Shown here: in pieces, positions 36,871 to 44,649 of the stretch | Layout of the letters: each line of letters opens with the position of its first letter | How positions within the stretch are numbered: the stretch's first letter is position 1 | DNA from: Novosphingobium rosa NBRC 15208 | GTDB lineage: Bacteria; Pseudomonadota; Alphaproteobacteria; Sphingomonadales; Sphingomonadaceae | Reading direction: 5' to 3' | NCBI RefSeq assembly: GCF_001598555.1 | Contig: NZ_BCZE01000016.1 | Location: 1-64,000, forward strand | Length of the DNA stretch: 64,000 nucleotides | Position numbers and translations under genes: made by a program | The notes under the pieces: generated by a model | The model's database searches: none | What the model was told of the DNA's origin: nothing | What the model saw: the letters and a program-made list of their open reading frames with translations, nothing else

Positions 36871-37122
36871 GACGGGAAGCCGGGGAGGTGGTGTTCCGGC
36901 TCAAAGCGCCGGGGGCGCCGCCGCCGTGATGACAATGGACAGGTTGACCTATATTGGTATTTTTATGGACCAGCGCCTTGCGTAACGGAAGACGAGGCCT
37001 CAATAAGGCTTGATCGAGACACGCGCGAAGCGGGTCCACCGGATTGGAAGATACATATACAACACCATTGTGGCGTTATCACATGGATGATAATACCACT
37101 CATGCAGAGCAGGGTGTCCACA
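36871..37122. other. Intergenic region upstream of the nag remnant
   Basis: 252 bp, AT-richer than neighbours, with no supported gene. A TTGACC hexamer lies near 36941 and isolated TGGTAT/ATACCA half-sites near 36953 and 37093 resemble GntR/HutC half-operators, but no complete palindrome is formed. It probably holds the promoter of the GlcNAc PTS operon. Confidence 0.45.
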
Positions 37123-37391
37123 ATGAACGCAGAAATCATGACTCATGCCTCGGGATCTGGAGCGCCGTCTACATTGATGCAGACGGAGGCCCCCGAAGCG
37201 GCCGAGGCATGTTTCCCCGCCCATAACCGTAAGGCGCTGGCCGTCACCGGAGGTTTTTGCGCCTCAGCCATGAGTTGGGCGCGCTGGTGGCAGGGCAACG
37301 CGCTGATTTCGTGTGGCTCGACGCGGCGCTTAATGCCGTGCAGACATGGATCGGCGGGCGTCCGGTCTCTGCCGAACGCATCGCTGCCTGA
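37123..37391 (+). pseudogene. Deletion scar: start of a NagB-type SIS gene joined to the end of nagA
   Basis: From ATG 37123, preceded by AGGG, the first ~30 codons include STLMQTEAPEAAEA, resembling the N-terminus of SIS-domain glucosamine-6-phosphate deaminases (NagB-II). From about 37233 in another frame to the TGA at 37389-37391 the translation includes RFLRLSHELGALVAG, RADFVWLDAALNAVQTWIGG and ends ERIAA, a good match to the C-terminal 50 residues of N-acetylglucosamine-6-phosphate deacetylase (NagA). Everything between is missing. The scar lies 27 bp before the EIIA-HPr-EI gene, exactly where nagB and nagA occur in complete operons of this kind. The NagA part is firm; the NagB part is tentative. 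Confidence 0.7.
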
Positions 37392-37418
37392 GCCTTTCTC
37401 TTTCTGACGGATGATCCG

Positions 37419-39947
37419 ATGATCCAGATTCCTCTTGTCGCGCCTTTCGATGGCTGGCTCTGCGCGCTGGACGAGGTGCCCGATCCGGTCTTCGCCGGAC
37501 GCCTGCTGGGGGATGGTCTGGCCATCGATCCGCTGGGCGATACGCTTCATGCCCCCGCCGCCGGAGAGGTGGTGGCGGTGCATGAGGCAGGCCATGCCGT
37601 AACTCTGCGGCTGGCGCCGGGGGTGGATGTGCTGATGCATGTCGGGCTCGATACGGTGCGGTTGGGCGGGCAGGGCTTTGCGCCGCTGGTTGCTGTGGGC
37701 GCGCGCGTGGCTGCGGGCGATCCGCTGCTGCGTGTCGATCTGGCGCTGGTCGGCGGGCGCGTCAAAAGTCTGGTGACGCCGATCATCGTAACCGAAAGCG
37801 CGGGGCTGATCTTTGAACCGCGCGCCGCTGCCGGACCGGTGCGTGTCGGCGATGCGCTGGGCGTGTTGGTGGGGGCGACGCAGGCCGGAGAGGCCTCGGC
37901 CGCTTTCGCGCCCACCGCCAGGCGGGTCTTGCGCGTGCCTCTGGCCCATGGGTTGCATGCTCGGCCTTGCGCGCGACTGGCGCAGGTGCTGCGCGGCTTT
38001 GTGGCGCAAGTGCGCGTGGCGCGAGGGGCGGAGCAGGCCTCGCTGGCCAGTCCCAGCGCCATGCTGCGCCTGGCGGTGCGCCACGGCGATACGGTGGAGT
38101 TGCTAGCCAGCGGCGATCAGGCCGAAGAAGCGCTGGACGCTCTGGCCGAACTGATCGCCGGCGGCATGGGCGAGAGCGCACCCTTGCCCGAGGAAGCGCC
38201 GGAAGTGGTTGCAAAGGAACCTAAGGTGCTGCCGCTGGAACCCGGCGATGTGCTGTCCGGCGTGACGGCGGCGCCCGGTCTGGCGGTCGGTCAGGCGTGG
38301 CGACTGGAGCGCCCTGAACCGGAAATCCTTGTACAGGCCGGCGGCATCGCCAGCGAACAGGCGCGTTTCGATGAGGCTTTGGCGGCTTTGCGCCAGCGTC
38401 TGGAAGCCGAGGCCAGCGAAGGCGCCCCAGCCCAGCAGGCCATCCTTGCCGCGCATCTGGGCTTCCTTGAAGACCCCGAACTGATCGCGGCGACGCGGGC
38501 CCGTATCGCCTCGGGCCTGAGCGCCGGGATGGGGTGGCGGCAGACGTTGCAGGCTGAGGCTGAGGCCCTCCGCGCCAGCCCCGACTTGCGCTTTGCCGAG
38601 CGGGCCGACGATCTGCTCGATCTGGAATTGCGCCTGCAATGGCAGCTGGCAGGGCAGGAGCCTCCGGCCCAGGATGCGCCCGAGAACGCCATTCTGATCG
38701 CCGAGGATCTGCTGCCCTCTCAGGTGGCGGCGCTCGATGCATCGCGCGTGGTGGGCATCGCCACGGCGCGCGGCGGGCCGACCTCGCATGTGGCGATCAT
38801 CGCCGCCAGCCGGGGCATTCCCGCTCTGGTAGCGCTGGGCGAGCGACTTCTGACGCTGCAGGCTGGCGCTTCACTGGTGCTGGATGCCGCCGGCGAGAGG
38901 CTGGAAGTGTCCCCCGGTGCTCCGCGGCTTGAACAGGCCCGCGCCGAGAAGGAAAACCGTGCCGCACGCCGCGCGGCCGCTCTGGCCAGCGCCCATCAGG
39001 AAGCCCGCATGGCCGATGGCGAGCGGATCGAGGTCTTCGCCAATCTGGGCTCGCTTGGGGATGCAACCAGGGCGGTGGCTCAGGGCGCGGAGGGCTGCGG
39101 CCTGCTGCGCACCGAATTCCTGTTCCTGGGGCGCGCCACGGCGCCTTCGGAAAGCGAACAGGCGCAGGATTACGCCGCCATCGCCACCGCTCTGGAAGGG
39201 CGTCCGCTGATCGTGCGGCTGCTCGACATCGGCGGCGACAAGCCCGCGCCTTATCTCCCCATCGCGGCCGAGGAAAACCCCGCATTGGGCCTGCGCGGCA
39301 TCCGCGTGGCGCTGGCGCGGCGCGATATTCTCTCGGCCCAGCTGCGCGCCATTCTTCGGGCCGCGCCCTCGGGCGATCTGCGCATCATGGCGCCGATGAT
39401 CGCGCGTGTGGAAGAATTGCAGGCGGTGCGCACGGCCCTGCAGGCAGAGGCCAAAACCATGGGCGCCGCCATGCCGCCGCTCGGCGTCATGGTGGAAACG
39501 CCCGCCGCCGCCGTGATGGCCGATGCTCTGGCGGCGCAGTGCGATTTCCTGTCGATCGGCACCAATGATCTGACGCAATACACGCTGGCCATGGACCGGG
39601 GCAATCCGGCGGTGGCCAGCGGCATCGACGGGCTGGACCCTGCCGTGCTGCGGCTGATCGGCCTGACCTGCGCGGGCGCGGCGCGTCACGGCAAATGGGT
39701 GGGCGTTTGCGGTGCCCTCGCTTCGGACCCTCTGGCCGTGCCGATCCTGATCGGGCTGGGGGTGAGCGAACTTTCCGCCGCTCCGGCCATGGTGCCCGAA
39801 ATCAAGGCGCTGGTGCGCGGTCTGACGCTCGAGGCCTGCAAGGCGCTGGCGGCAGAGGTCTGCGCGGCGGCTTCGGCCAGGGAGGTGCGCGCTGTGGCCG
39901 GGGCGCTGTTGATGCGCGTGCAGAAAAATGAGGGGGCGGGGCAGTGA
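37419..39947 (+). CDS. PTS EIIA-HPr-EI fusion protein (GlcNAc PTS, NagF-like)
   Basis: An 842-residue cytoplasmic multidomain phosphotransferase. Residues about 1-150 are EIIA of the glucose class with both active-site histidines in view (GHAVTLRL and LMHVGLDTV). About 167-255 is HPr with the phosphorylated histidine in HGLHARPC. From about 280 to the end is enzyme I: GGPTSHVAIIAASRGIPAL holds the active histidine, FRTEFL-like GLLRTEFLFLGR the PEP region, and GTNDLTQYTLAMDRGNP the C-terminal barrel. It passes phosphate from PEP to the NagE protein encoded next, with a GTGA start/stop overlap. The fused form is typical of dedicated sugar PTS in Xanthomonas, Caulobacter and sphingomonads. Confidence 0.93.
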   Translation: MIQIPLVAPFDGWLCALDEVPDPVFAGRLLGDGLAIDPLGDTLHAPAAGEVVAVHEAGHAVTLRLAPGVDVLMHVGLDTVRLGGQGFAPLVAVGARVAAGDPLLRVDLALVGGRVKSLVTPIIVTESAGLIFEPRAAAGPVRVGDALGVLVGATQAGEASAAFAPTARRVLRVPLAHGLHARPCARLAQVLRGFVAQVRVARGAEQASLASPSAMLRLAVRHGDTVELLASGDQAEEALDALAELIAGGMGESAPLPEEAPEVVAKEPKVLPLEPGDVLSGVTAAPGLAVGQAWRLERPEPEILVQAGGIASEQARFDEALAALRQRLEAEASEGAPAQQAILAAHLGFLEDPELIAATRARIASGLSAGMGWRQTLQAEAEALRASPDLRFAERADDLLDLELRLQWQLAGQEPPAQDAPENAILIAEDLLPSQVAALDASRVVGIATARGGPTSHVAIIAASRGIPALVALGERLLTLQAGASLVLDAAGERLEVSPGAPRLEQARAEKENRAARRAAALASAHQEARMADGERIEVFANLGSLGDATRAVAQGAEGCGLLRTEFLFLGRATAPSESEQAQDYAAIATALEGRPLIVRLLDIGGDKPAPYLPIAAEENPALGLRGIRVALARRDILSAQLRAILRAAPSGDLRIMAPMIARVEELQAVRTALQAEAKTMGAAMPPLGVMVETPAAAVMADALAAQCDFLSIGTNDLTQYTLAMDRGNPAVASGIDGLDPAVLRLIGLTCAGAARHGKWVGVCGALASDPLAVPILIGLGVSELSAAPAMVPEIKALVRGLTLEACKALAAEVCAAASAREVRAVAGALLMRVQKNEGAGQ

Positions 39948-41656
39948 AACAGATCGGCAAGGCGCTGGGCGAACAGGCCCAGAATCTGGGGCGGGCGCTG
40001 ATGCTGCCCATTGCCGTGCTGCCGATGGCGGCCCTGTTGTTGCGACTGGGGCAGCCAGACTTGCTGAACCTCGGCTTTGTGAGCGCGGCGGGCAATGCGA
40101 TGTTCTCGCATCTGGGGCTGCTGTTTGCCATCGGCGTGGCCACGGGCTTCTCGCGTGACAACAATGGGGCTGCGGCTCTGGCGGGCGTGGTGTGCTTTCT
40201 GGTCTCCAGCGAGGGCGCCAAGATGCTGCTCGCCGTGCCGCCCGAGGTGACGCAGGGCGTGCCCAAAGTGGCCTGGGCCGTCGTCGAGGCCGGGTGGCGC
40301 GATGTGCCGATCGCCCGTCTGGCGGTGCCCATCGGCATTCTGTCCGGCATTGTCGGCGGTGTGGGCTATAACCGCTTTTCCGGTTTCAAACCGCCTGAAT
40401 ATCTCGCCTTTTTCGGTGGACGGCGCTTTGTGCCCATCGTTGCCGGAGCCTGCGGCATCGTGATCGCGGGCGTGGTCGGCGCCAGCTTCAGCGCCATCGA
40501 CCACGGCGTCGACGCGCTGAGCCGCGCGGCGCTGGGCAGCGGCGGCTTTGGCCTGTTTGTTTATGGCGCGCTCAACCGGCTGCTGCTGGTGACCGGGCTG
40601 CATCATATCCTCAACAACATCGCCTGGTTCGTGCTGGGCGACTATCACGGCGCCAGTGGCGATCTGCGACGCTTCTTCGCGGGCGACGCCACGGCGGGCG
40701 GCTTTATGAGCGGCTTCTTTCCGGTGATGATGTTCGGTCTGCCCGCCGCCTGCCTCGCCATGTATCACACAGCGAAGCCTGAAAGGCGCAAGGCGACGGG
40801 CGGCATGCTGCTCTCCCTTGCTGCCACCTCCTTCCTGACCGGTGTGACCGAACCCATCGAGTTCAGCTTCATGTTCCTCGCGCCCATGCTCTTCGCGCTG
40901 CATGCGCTGCTGACGGGGGCTGCCATGGCGCTGATGTCGGTGCTGGGGGTGCATCTGGGCTTCGGCTTTTCGGCGGGGCTGTTCGACTATGTGCTGAACT
41001 TCTCCAAGGCGACCAGACCACTGATGCTGATCCCCGTGGGGCTTCTGTGGTTCGGGCTTTATTACGGGGTGTTTCGCGTGGCCATCGTCAGGCTGAACCT
41101 CAAGACGCCGGGCCGCGAGGATGAGGACACCCCCGCCATCGCCGCCGTGTCCGCCGATGAGCGCGGCGGGGCTTTCGTGGCGGCTCTGGGCGGGGCGAAG
41201 AATTTACGGGAGATCGGCGCCTGCACCACACGGCTGCGGCTGGTGGTGGCCGATCAGGCGCTGGTCAGTGAACCCGGCCTGCGCGCGCTGGGCGCCAAGG
41301 GGATCATCCGCCCCTCGGCGCAGGCCTTGCAGGTGGTGCTGGGCCCCATCGCCGATACGGTTGCGGGCGAGATCCGCACCGCCGCATCGTCCAGCGGTGG
41401 CGAGGCTTCCGTGACGGTGAGCACCGATGCGCCCGATGCGCCGGTGGTTCTGGATCTGACACGCCTGCCGGCCGATCTGCTGGCGGCTCTGGGCGCGGTG
41501 CGCTCGGTTTCGGCGAGCCACAGCCGTTTGCTGGTGGAGAGCGCCGATGCGCCCGATCTCCCCGCGCTGGCGGCGCTGGGCCTGCGCGGCAGTGTGCGGA
41601 GCGGGGCAGTGTGGCATCTGTTGTTCGCGCCGGAGGTTGTTGCTGGTTGGCATTGA
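39944..41656 (+). CDS. nagE: PTS N-acetylglucosamine-specific EIICB transporter
   Basis: A 570-residue protein. Residues 1 to about 385 are EIIC with some ten membrane helices and the motifs GVATGFSRDNNGAAALAG, GLHHILNN and GVTEPIEFSFMFLAP; GVTEPIEF contains the substrate-binding glutamate. EIIB follows at about 405-480 with the phosphorylated cysteine in IGACTTRLRL. A further C-terminal stretch (about 500-565) repeats the EIIB pattern but reads SASHSRLLVE where the cysteine should be. The EIIA domain is supplied by the preceding gene. The start is GTG 39944, overlapping the previous stop. Glucosamine or glucose are alternative substrates; the nagA remnant upstream favours GlcNAc. Confidence 0.9.
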   Translation: MKQIGKALGEQAQNLGRALMLPIAVLPMAALLLRLGQPDLLNLGFVSAAGNAMFSHLGLLFAIGVATGFSRDNNGAAALAGVVCFLVSSEGAKMLLAVPPEVTQGVPKVAWAVVEAGWRDVPIARLAVPIGILSGIVGGVGYNRFSGFKPPEYLAFFGGRRFVPIVAGACGIVIAGVVGASFSAIDHGVDALSRAALGSGGFGLFVYGALNRLLLVTGLHHILNNIAWFVLGDYHGASGDLRRFFAGDATAGGFMSGFFPVMMFGLPAACLAMYHTAKPERRKATGGMLLSLAATSFLTGVTEPIEFSFMFLAPMLFALHALLTGAAMALMSVLGVHLGFGFSAGLFDYVLNFSKATRPLMLIPVGLLWFGLYYGVFRVAIVRLNLKTPGREDEDTPAIAAVSADERGGAFVAALGGAKNLREIGACTTRLRLVVADQALVSEPGLRALGAKGIIRPSAQALQVVLGPIADTVAGEIRTAASSSGGEASVTVSTDAPDAPVVLDLTRLPADLLAALGAVRSVSASHSRLLVESADAPDLPALAALGLRGSVRSGAVWHLLFAPEVVAGWH

Positions 41657-41735
41657 AGGGAGAAGGGCAGATGTGAGCGGGCAGCACCCTCGCATCTTTC
41701 TTTTCTTCCCGATTTTTCCGTGGCAAAGGAGAGAT

Positions 41736-42494
41736 ATGTCCTTTGTTCATCACATTGGCGCTCTGGATGAGGGCGTGGCGGGTCCGCGTTATATGCGCCT
41801 GCAAAAGCTGATCCGGCAAGCCATCGATGACCGGCGACTGACGGCGGGGGAAGCCTTGCCCAGTGAGCGCGAACTCTGCGAAACCTATGAACTTTCGCGC
41901 GTGACCATCCGCAAGGCCATCGACGGTCTGGTTGATGACGGCTTGCTGGAACGGCGGCAGGGGGCGGGCACCTTCGTTTCCGGACAGGCGCCGACGGGCG
42001 CGGCGCGGGTGGAAAAGAGCTTTTCCATGCTCTCCTCCTTTTCCGAGGATATGCTTTCGCGCGGGCGCAAGCCGGGCAATGCCTGGCTCGACCGGGCCGA
42101 GGGCGCGGTCAATCCGGAAGAGGCGCTGGGGCTTGGCCTGTCACCGCGCTCGCGCGTCTATCGCTTCCAGCGCATCCGTTATGCCGATGGCCAGCCCATG
42201 GCGCTGGAGCAGGCAACGATCCCCGGTTGGGGGCTGCCTTCGGTCCATGCGGTCGACGCCTCGCTTTATGGCGCGCTGGAGCAGGCGGGTTATCGCCCGG
42301 TGCGAGCCTTGCAGCGGGTGCGGGCCATCGGGTGCAATGAGGAACAGGCCGAACTGCTGAAGATCGCTCCCAACGATCCCTGCCTGTTTATCGAACGCCG
42401 CGCCTTTCTCGCCGATGGCCGCGCCATCGAACTGACGCACAGCTGGTATCGCGGCGATGCATATGATCTGGTGGCGGAACTCAGCGACGGCTGA
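41736..42494 (+). CDS. GntR-family regulator, HutC/NagR-NagQ type
   Basis: A 252-residue regulator. AAAGGAGAG directly upstream decides ATG 41736. The winged helix (YMRLQKLIRQAIDDRRLTAGEALPSERELCETYELSRVTIRKAIDGLVDDGLLERRQGAGTFV pattern, about residues 19-82) is followed by a UTRA ligand domain (SFSEDMLSRGRKPG; LERRAFLADGRAIELTHSWYRGDAYDL-like end). HutC-type GntR proteins with this layout respond to GlcNAc 6-phosphate or glucosamine 6-phosphate and repress nag operons. It lies 79 bp after nagE and likely controls this operon. If nagA and nagB are really lost, the effector would accumulate during transport. Confidence 0.9.
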   Translation: MSFVHHIGALDEGVAGPRYMRLQKLIRQAIDDRRLTAGEALPSERELCETYELSRVTIRKAIDGLVDDGLLERRQGAGTFVSGQAPTGAARVEKSFSMLSSFSEDMLSRGRKPGNAWLDRAEGAVNPEEALGLGLSPRSRVYRFQRIRYADGQPMALEQATIPGWGLPSVHAVDASLYGALEQAGYRPVRALQRVRAIGCNEEQAELLKIAPNDPCLFIERRAFLADGRAIELTHSWYRGDAYDLVAELSDG

Positions 42495-42505
42495 GGCCGA
42501 CGCGG

Positions 42506-43168
42506 TCAGCCGGGCGAAAGGATTTTTCCGCCCGGCTTCAGACGCGGATCGTGGTAATCGCGGATCACCGGATGGTCCCCGGGCCATGGATCCCTATGGG
42601 TGGCGCTGACGACGATCACGCTCGCCCCGGCGGCCTCTCCGGCGCAGACGCCTGCCGGGGAATCCTCGAACACCACGCAGCGCGCGGGATCGACGCCCAA
42701 CCGCTGCGCGCCAAGCAGGAAACCGTCTGGGGCGGGCTTGCTGCGGGGCACATCCTCGGCGCAGATCAGCACTTTGGGCAAGGGCAAGCCCACCGCCTGA
42801 AGCCGTGCCATGGCCAGACGGCGATGGGCCGAAGTGACGATGGCCCAGCGCTCGGGCGGCAGGCTGGAGAGGAAGGCGGCGGCGCCCGGGATGGCTTCGG
42901 TGCCGTCCATATCCTCCATTTCGGCGCGCACGATGTGGGCGACTTCCACTTCCGGATCGAGACCGGGGAGGTTTTCGCGGCGCACCACCTCAATGGCCTG
43001 CACCCCATGGATACGCTTGAGAAAGCTCTCGACCTCGATGCCGTTGCGCTCTGCCCATGCGCCCCACACCCGCTCGACCGAGGGGATGGAAGTGAGCAGC
43101 GTGCCATCCATATCGAACAGCCAGCCGTCGAAACCGGATGCGCGATCCATCGTGTCTGCGTGATCCAT
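42506..43168 (-). CDS. HAD-superfamily sugar phosphatase
   Basis: A 220-residue hydrolase with all four HAD motifs: nucleophile aspartates in DGWLFDMDGTLL, serine/threonine in WAIVTSAHRR, lysine in DVPRSKPAPDGFLLGAQRLG and acidic pair in CVVFEDSPAGVCAG. The cap between motifs I and II is alpha-helical. This is the YniC/YfbT/2-deoxyglucose-6-phosphatase subgroup, which dephosphorylates sugar phosphates. ATG 43168 and ATG 43150 are both possible. It is convergent with the GntR gene, 11 bp apart; a 9-bp stem (42508-42537) at their junction may act as a weak terminator. A role in relieving sugar-phosphate build-up is possible. Confidence 0.85.
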   Translation of the reverse strand: MDHADTMDRASGFDGWLFDMDGTLLTSIPSVERVWGAWAERNGIEVESFLKRIHGVQAIEVVRRENLPGLDPEVEVAHIVRAEMEDMDGTEAIPGAAAFLSSLPPERWAIVTSAHRRLAMARLQAVGLPLPKVLICAEDVPRSKPAPDGFLLGAQRLGVDPARCVVFEDSPAGVCAGEAAGASVIVVSATHRDPWPGDHPVIRDYHDPRLKPGGKILSPG

Positions 43169-43235
43169 ATCCGGCGCTATAAAGGCCTCAGCGCGGGACG
43201 CCAGAGCATTTTTGTGTGACAATCCAAAGCGGAAA

Positions 43236-43535
43236 TTACAGCGGTGCGGTCTGGAACAGTCCCGTGATCCAGTCGAGAAACACCCGCGCACGGTGGGCCA
43301 GCTGCCGATTCTGCGGATAGAGCGCGGAAAGCGGCGTGGGGCTTGGCGGAAAATTGATGCCGATCCCGCAAGCGTCGGGCAGGCGGTGACCGATGTAGTT
43401 GGCATGGAGCATGGCGCGCGCCCGTTCCGCCTCGTGATCGACCCGGCCAGCGATGGATCGGAAGTGAGCTTCGCGGTGATCGACAGGGTTCGCGCTGAAT
43501 TCCTGCGCCGCATCGACCATGCCGACCTTCTTCAC
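43236..43535 (-). pseudogene. LysR-family regulator remnant, C-terminal part only
   Basis: The 99-codon frame ends GIGINFPPSPTPLSALYPQNRQLAHRAR, VFLDWITGLF, which is the standard C-terminus of LysR regulators (LYPQNRQLSPRVRVFIDWL). The N-terminal helix-turn-helix and most of the effector domain are missing, and the preceding residues do not match cleanly, suggesting frameshifts and deletions. In complete genomes a LysR gene often lies divergent from a tautomerase or SDR gene, as here with the tautomerase at 43576. The rest of the 43169-43575 interval holds nothing else I can support. Confidence 0.65.
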
Positions 43536-43575
43536 CCTGCCAAGTAATGTTCAATCACCCACAGGAGTAAAATCC

Positions 43576-43788
43576 ATGCCTTTTGCCAATTTCAAATTCC
43601 CTCAGGCCGCGATGAACAAGGCTCAGAAGGAAGAGCTGGTTCACCGCACCACCGCCATGCTGGCCGACTATTTCGGCGAGGGCGCCGAAGCCCACACCAT
43701 GGTGCTGATCGAGGAGGTGCCCGACGGCGGCTATGCCCGCGCCGATGAGGTCTTCATCATTCCCGAGGCCTATCGCGCCAGGGACTGA
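43576..43788 (+). CDS. Tautomerase-family protein (4-oxalocrotonate tautomerase-like)
   Basis: A 70-residue protein. AGGAG upstream decides ATG 43576, which places proline directly after methionine (MPFANFKFP); removal of Met exposes the N-terminal Pro-1 that is the catalytic base of this superfamily. The length of about 70 and the sequence DYFGEGAEAHTMVLIEEVPDGGYA are typical of single-domain tautomerases. Natural substrates of such small members are often unknown. It is next to a decayed LysR regulator that probably once controlled it. Confidence 0.82.
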   Translation: MPFANFKFPQAAMNKAQKEELVHRTTAMLADYFGEGAEAHTMVLIEEVPDGGYARADEVFIIPEAYRARD

Positions 43789-43870
43789 CAGGCATCCGCG
43801 ATGGCCAGGATGGCCGCTCTCACGTTGGTGAGGGCGGCCTTTTCCATTGCCGATCCCGGCCTGCCATCTG

Positions 43871-43927
43871 TGACACTTCACCCTCCGCCCCATGACACTT
43901 TACCCCGCTTGCGTTGGTAAAGTGTCA
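43871..43927. repeat. Three 12-bp TGACACTTTACC repeats upstream of a winged-helix gene
   Basis: TGACACTTCACC at 43871-43882 (one mismatch), TGACACTTTACC at 43893-43904 and its exact inverse GGTAAAGTGTCA at 43916-43927. The last two form a perfect 12-bp inverted repeat with an 11-bp spacer; the first two are direct repeats 22 bp apart, two helical turns. The spacing suggests cooperative binding of a dimeric protein. The nearest gene, 55 bp downstream, encodes a putative winged-helix protein, so autoregulation is likely. Confidence 0.75.
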
Positions 43928-43981
43928 CCAGTGTTATTTGTGCGACTCGCCGGTTTGTAGGGGATTCACTTTCCGTTCCCG

Positions 43982-44530
43982 ATGTGCTTACTGCTGTCCA
44001 TGCGCCAGATGGACCTCTTTGCCCGCAATGATGTCGTGGAAGATCTCAATCTTCCGGCTCTGCTGCAGCGCCTTGCCGATGTCTCCACGCGGCCGCGCTA
44101 TACGTTCATGGTGCTCAATCTGATTGCGCGGGTGGCAGGGGCGTCTGACAGCGCCGGGCCCTATGTGCGGGAGAGGGGAGAGGTCATTCCCGTGCGCGAC
44201 TGGCTCAGCGATGCGATGATCCCGGTCACCCATCGCGAGGCACGCCGCCGGGCGGTGGTGGCCCATGTCCGCGCCGATCTGGAAAGCCGCCATATGTTGC
44301 CCGAAGACCCGCATCTGGCTGAACAGATGATCGCTGACGAGGTGCGCGGGCGGCTGCGCCAGTCGGGGCGCACCAATGTCAGCCGTGCCGTGTCCGATCT
44401 GGTGCGTGCCGGTTTTCTGCGCCGCCATTATCAGGGCTATCGCGTCGACCATGAAAATCGCGGGGCGCAGCGCGAAGCGGTCTACACCATCACGCCTGCC
44501 GTCAAACGGGCTCTGGGCAAGGCGAGCTAG
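43982..44530 (+). CDS. Putative winged-helix DNA-binding protein, unknown family
   Basis: A soluble protein of up to 182 residues; ATGs at 43982, 44000 and 44009 are all possible and none has a clear ribosome-binding site. The C-terminal third (GRTNVSRAVSDLVRAGFLRRHYQGYRVDH..REAVYTIT) has the helix-helix-beta-hairpin pattern of a winged helix-turn-helix, ending with a hairpin wing. The N-terminal part is helical and rich in arginine. I do not recognise the family. The three 12-bp repeats just upstream are probable binding sites for it. It stands alone between a tautomerase and a terminator. Confidence 0.6.
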   Translation: MCLLLSMRQMDLFARNDVVEDLNLPALLQRLADVSTRPRYTFMVLNLIARVAGASDSAGPYVRERGEVIPVRDWLSDAMIPVTHREARRRAVVAHVRADLESRHMLPEDPHLAEQMIADEVRGRLRQSGRTNVSRAVSDLVRAGFLRRHYQGYRVDHENRGAQREAVYTITPAVKRALGKAS

Positions 44531-44612
44531 GCCCTGGCAGGTTTTTCCTGCGGAGACCGGTTATGATAATCTATCTTATGTTAAAAAGATTGCCATCAAT
44601 CGATGCTGAGGG

Positions 44613-44649
44613 TCTGGTGGCTTTCTGCCGGAAAGCCACCAGATTTAAT
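44613..44649 (+). terminator. Bidirectional-type hairpin between convergent genes
   Basis: TCTGGTGGCTTTC (44613-44625) and GAAAGCCACCAGA (44631-44643) form a perfect 13-bp stem with loop TGCCG, followed by TTTAATC on the plus strand. It separates the winged-helix gene from the convergent SDR gene, whose stop codon is at 44645. Confidence 0.75.

Noticed and set aside
36670-37407. Open frame running through the TonB-like gene start and the nag scar as one 245-residue protein
   Set aside because: Its first half is antisense to the TonB-like gene and its end is out of frame with the NagA remnant; only the part from 37123 looks like coding relic.
42508-42537. 9-bp stem AGCCGGGCG/CGCCCGGCT as a terminator of the GntR gene
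   Set aside because: Lies within the last codons of the convergent HAD gene and lacks a following U-tract, so only weak support.
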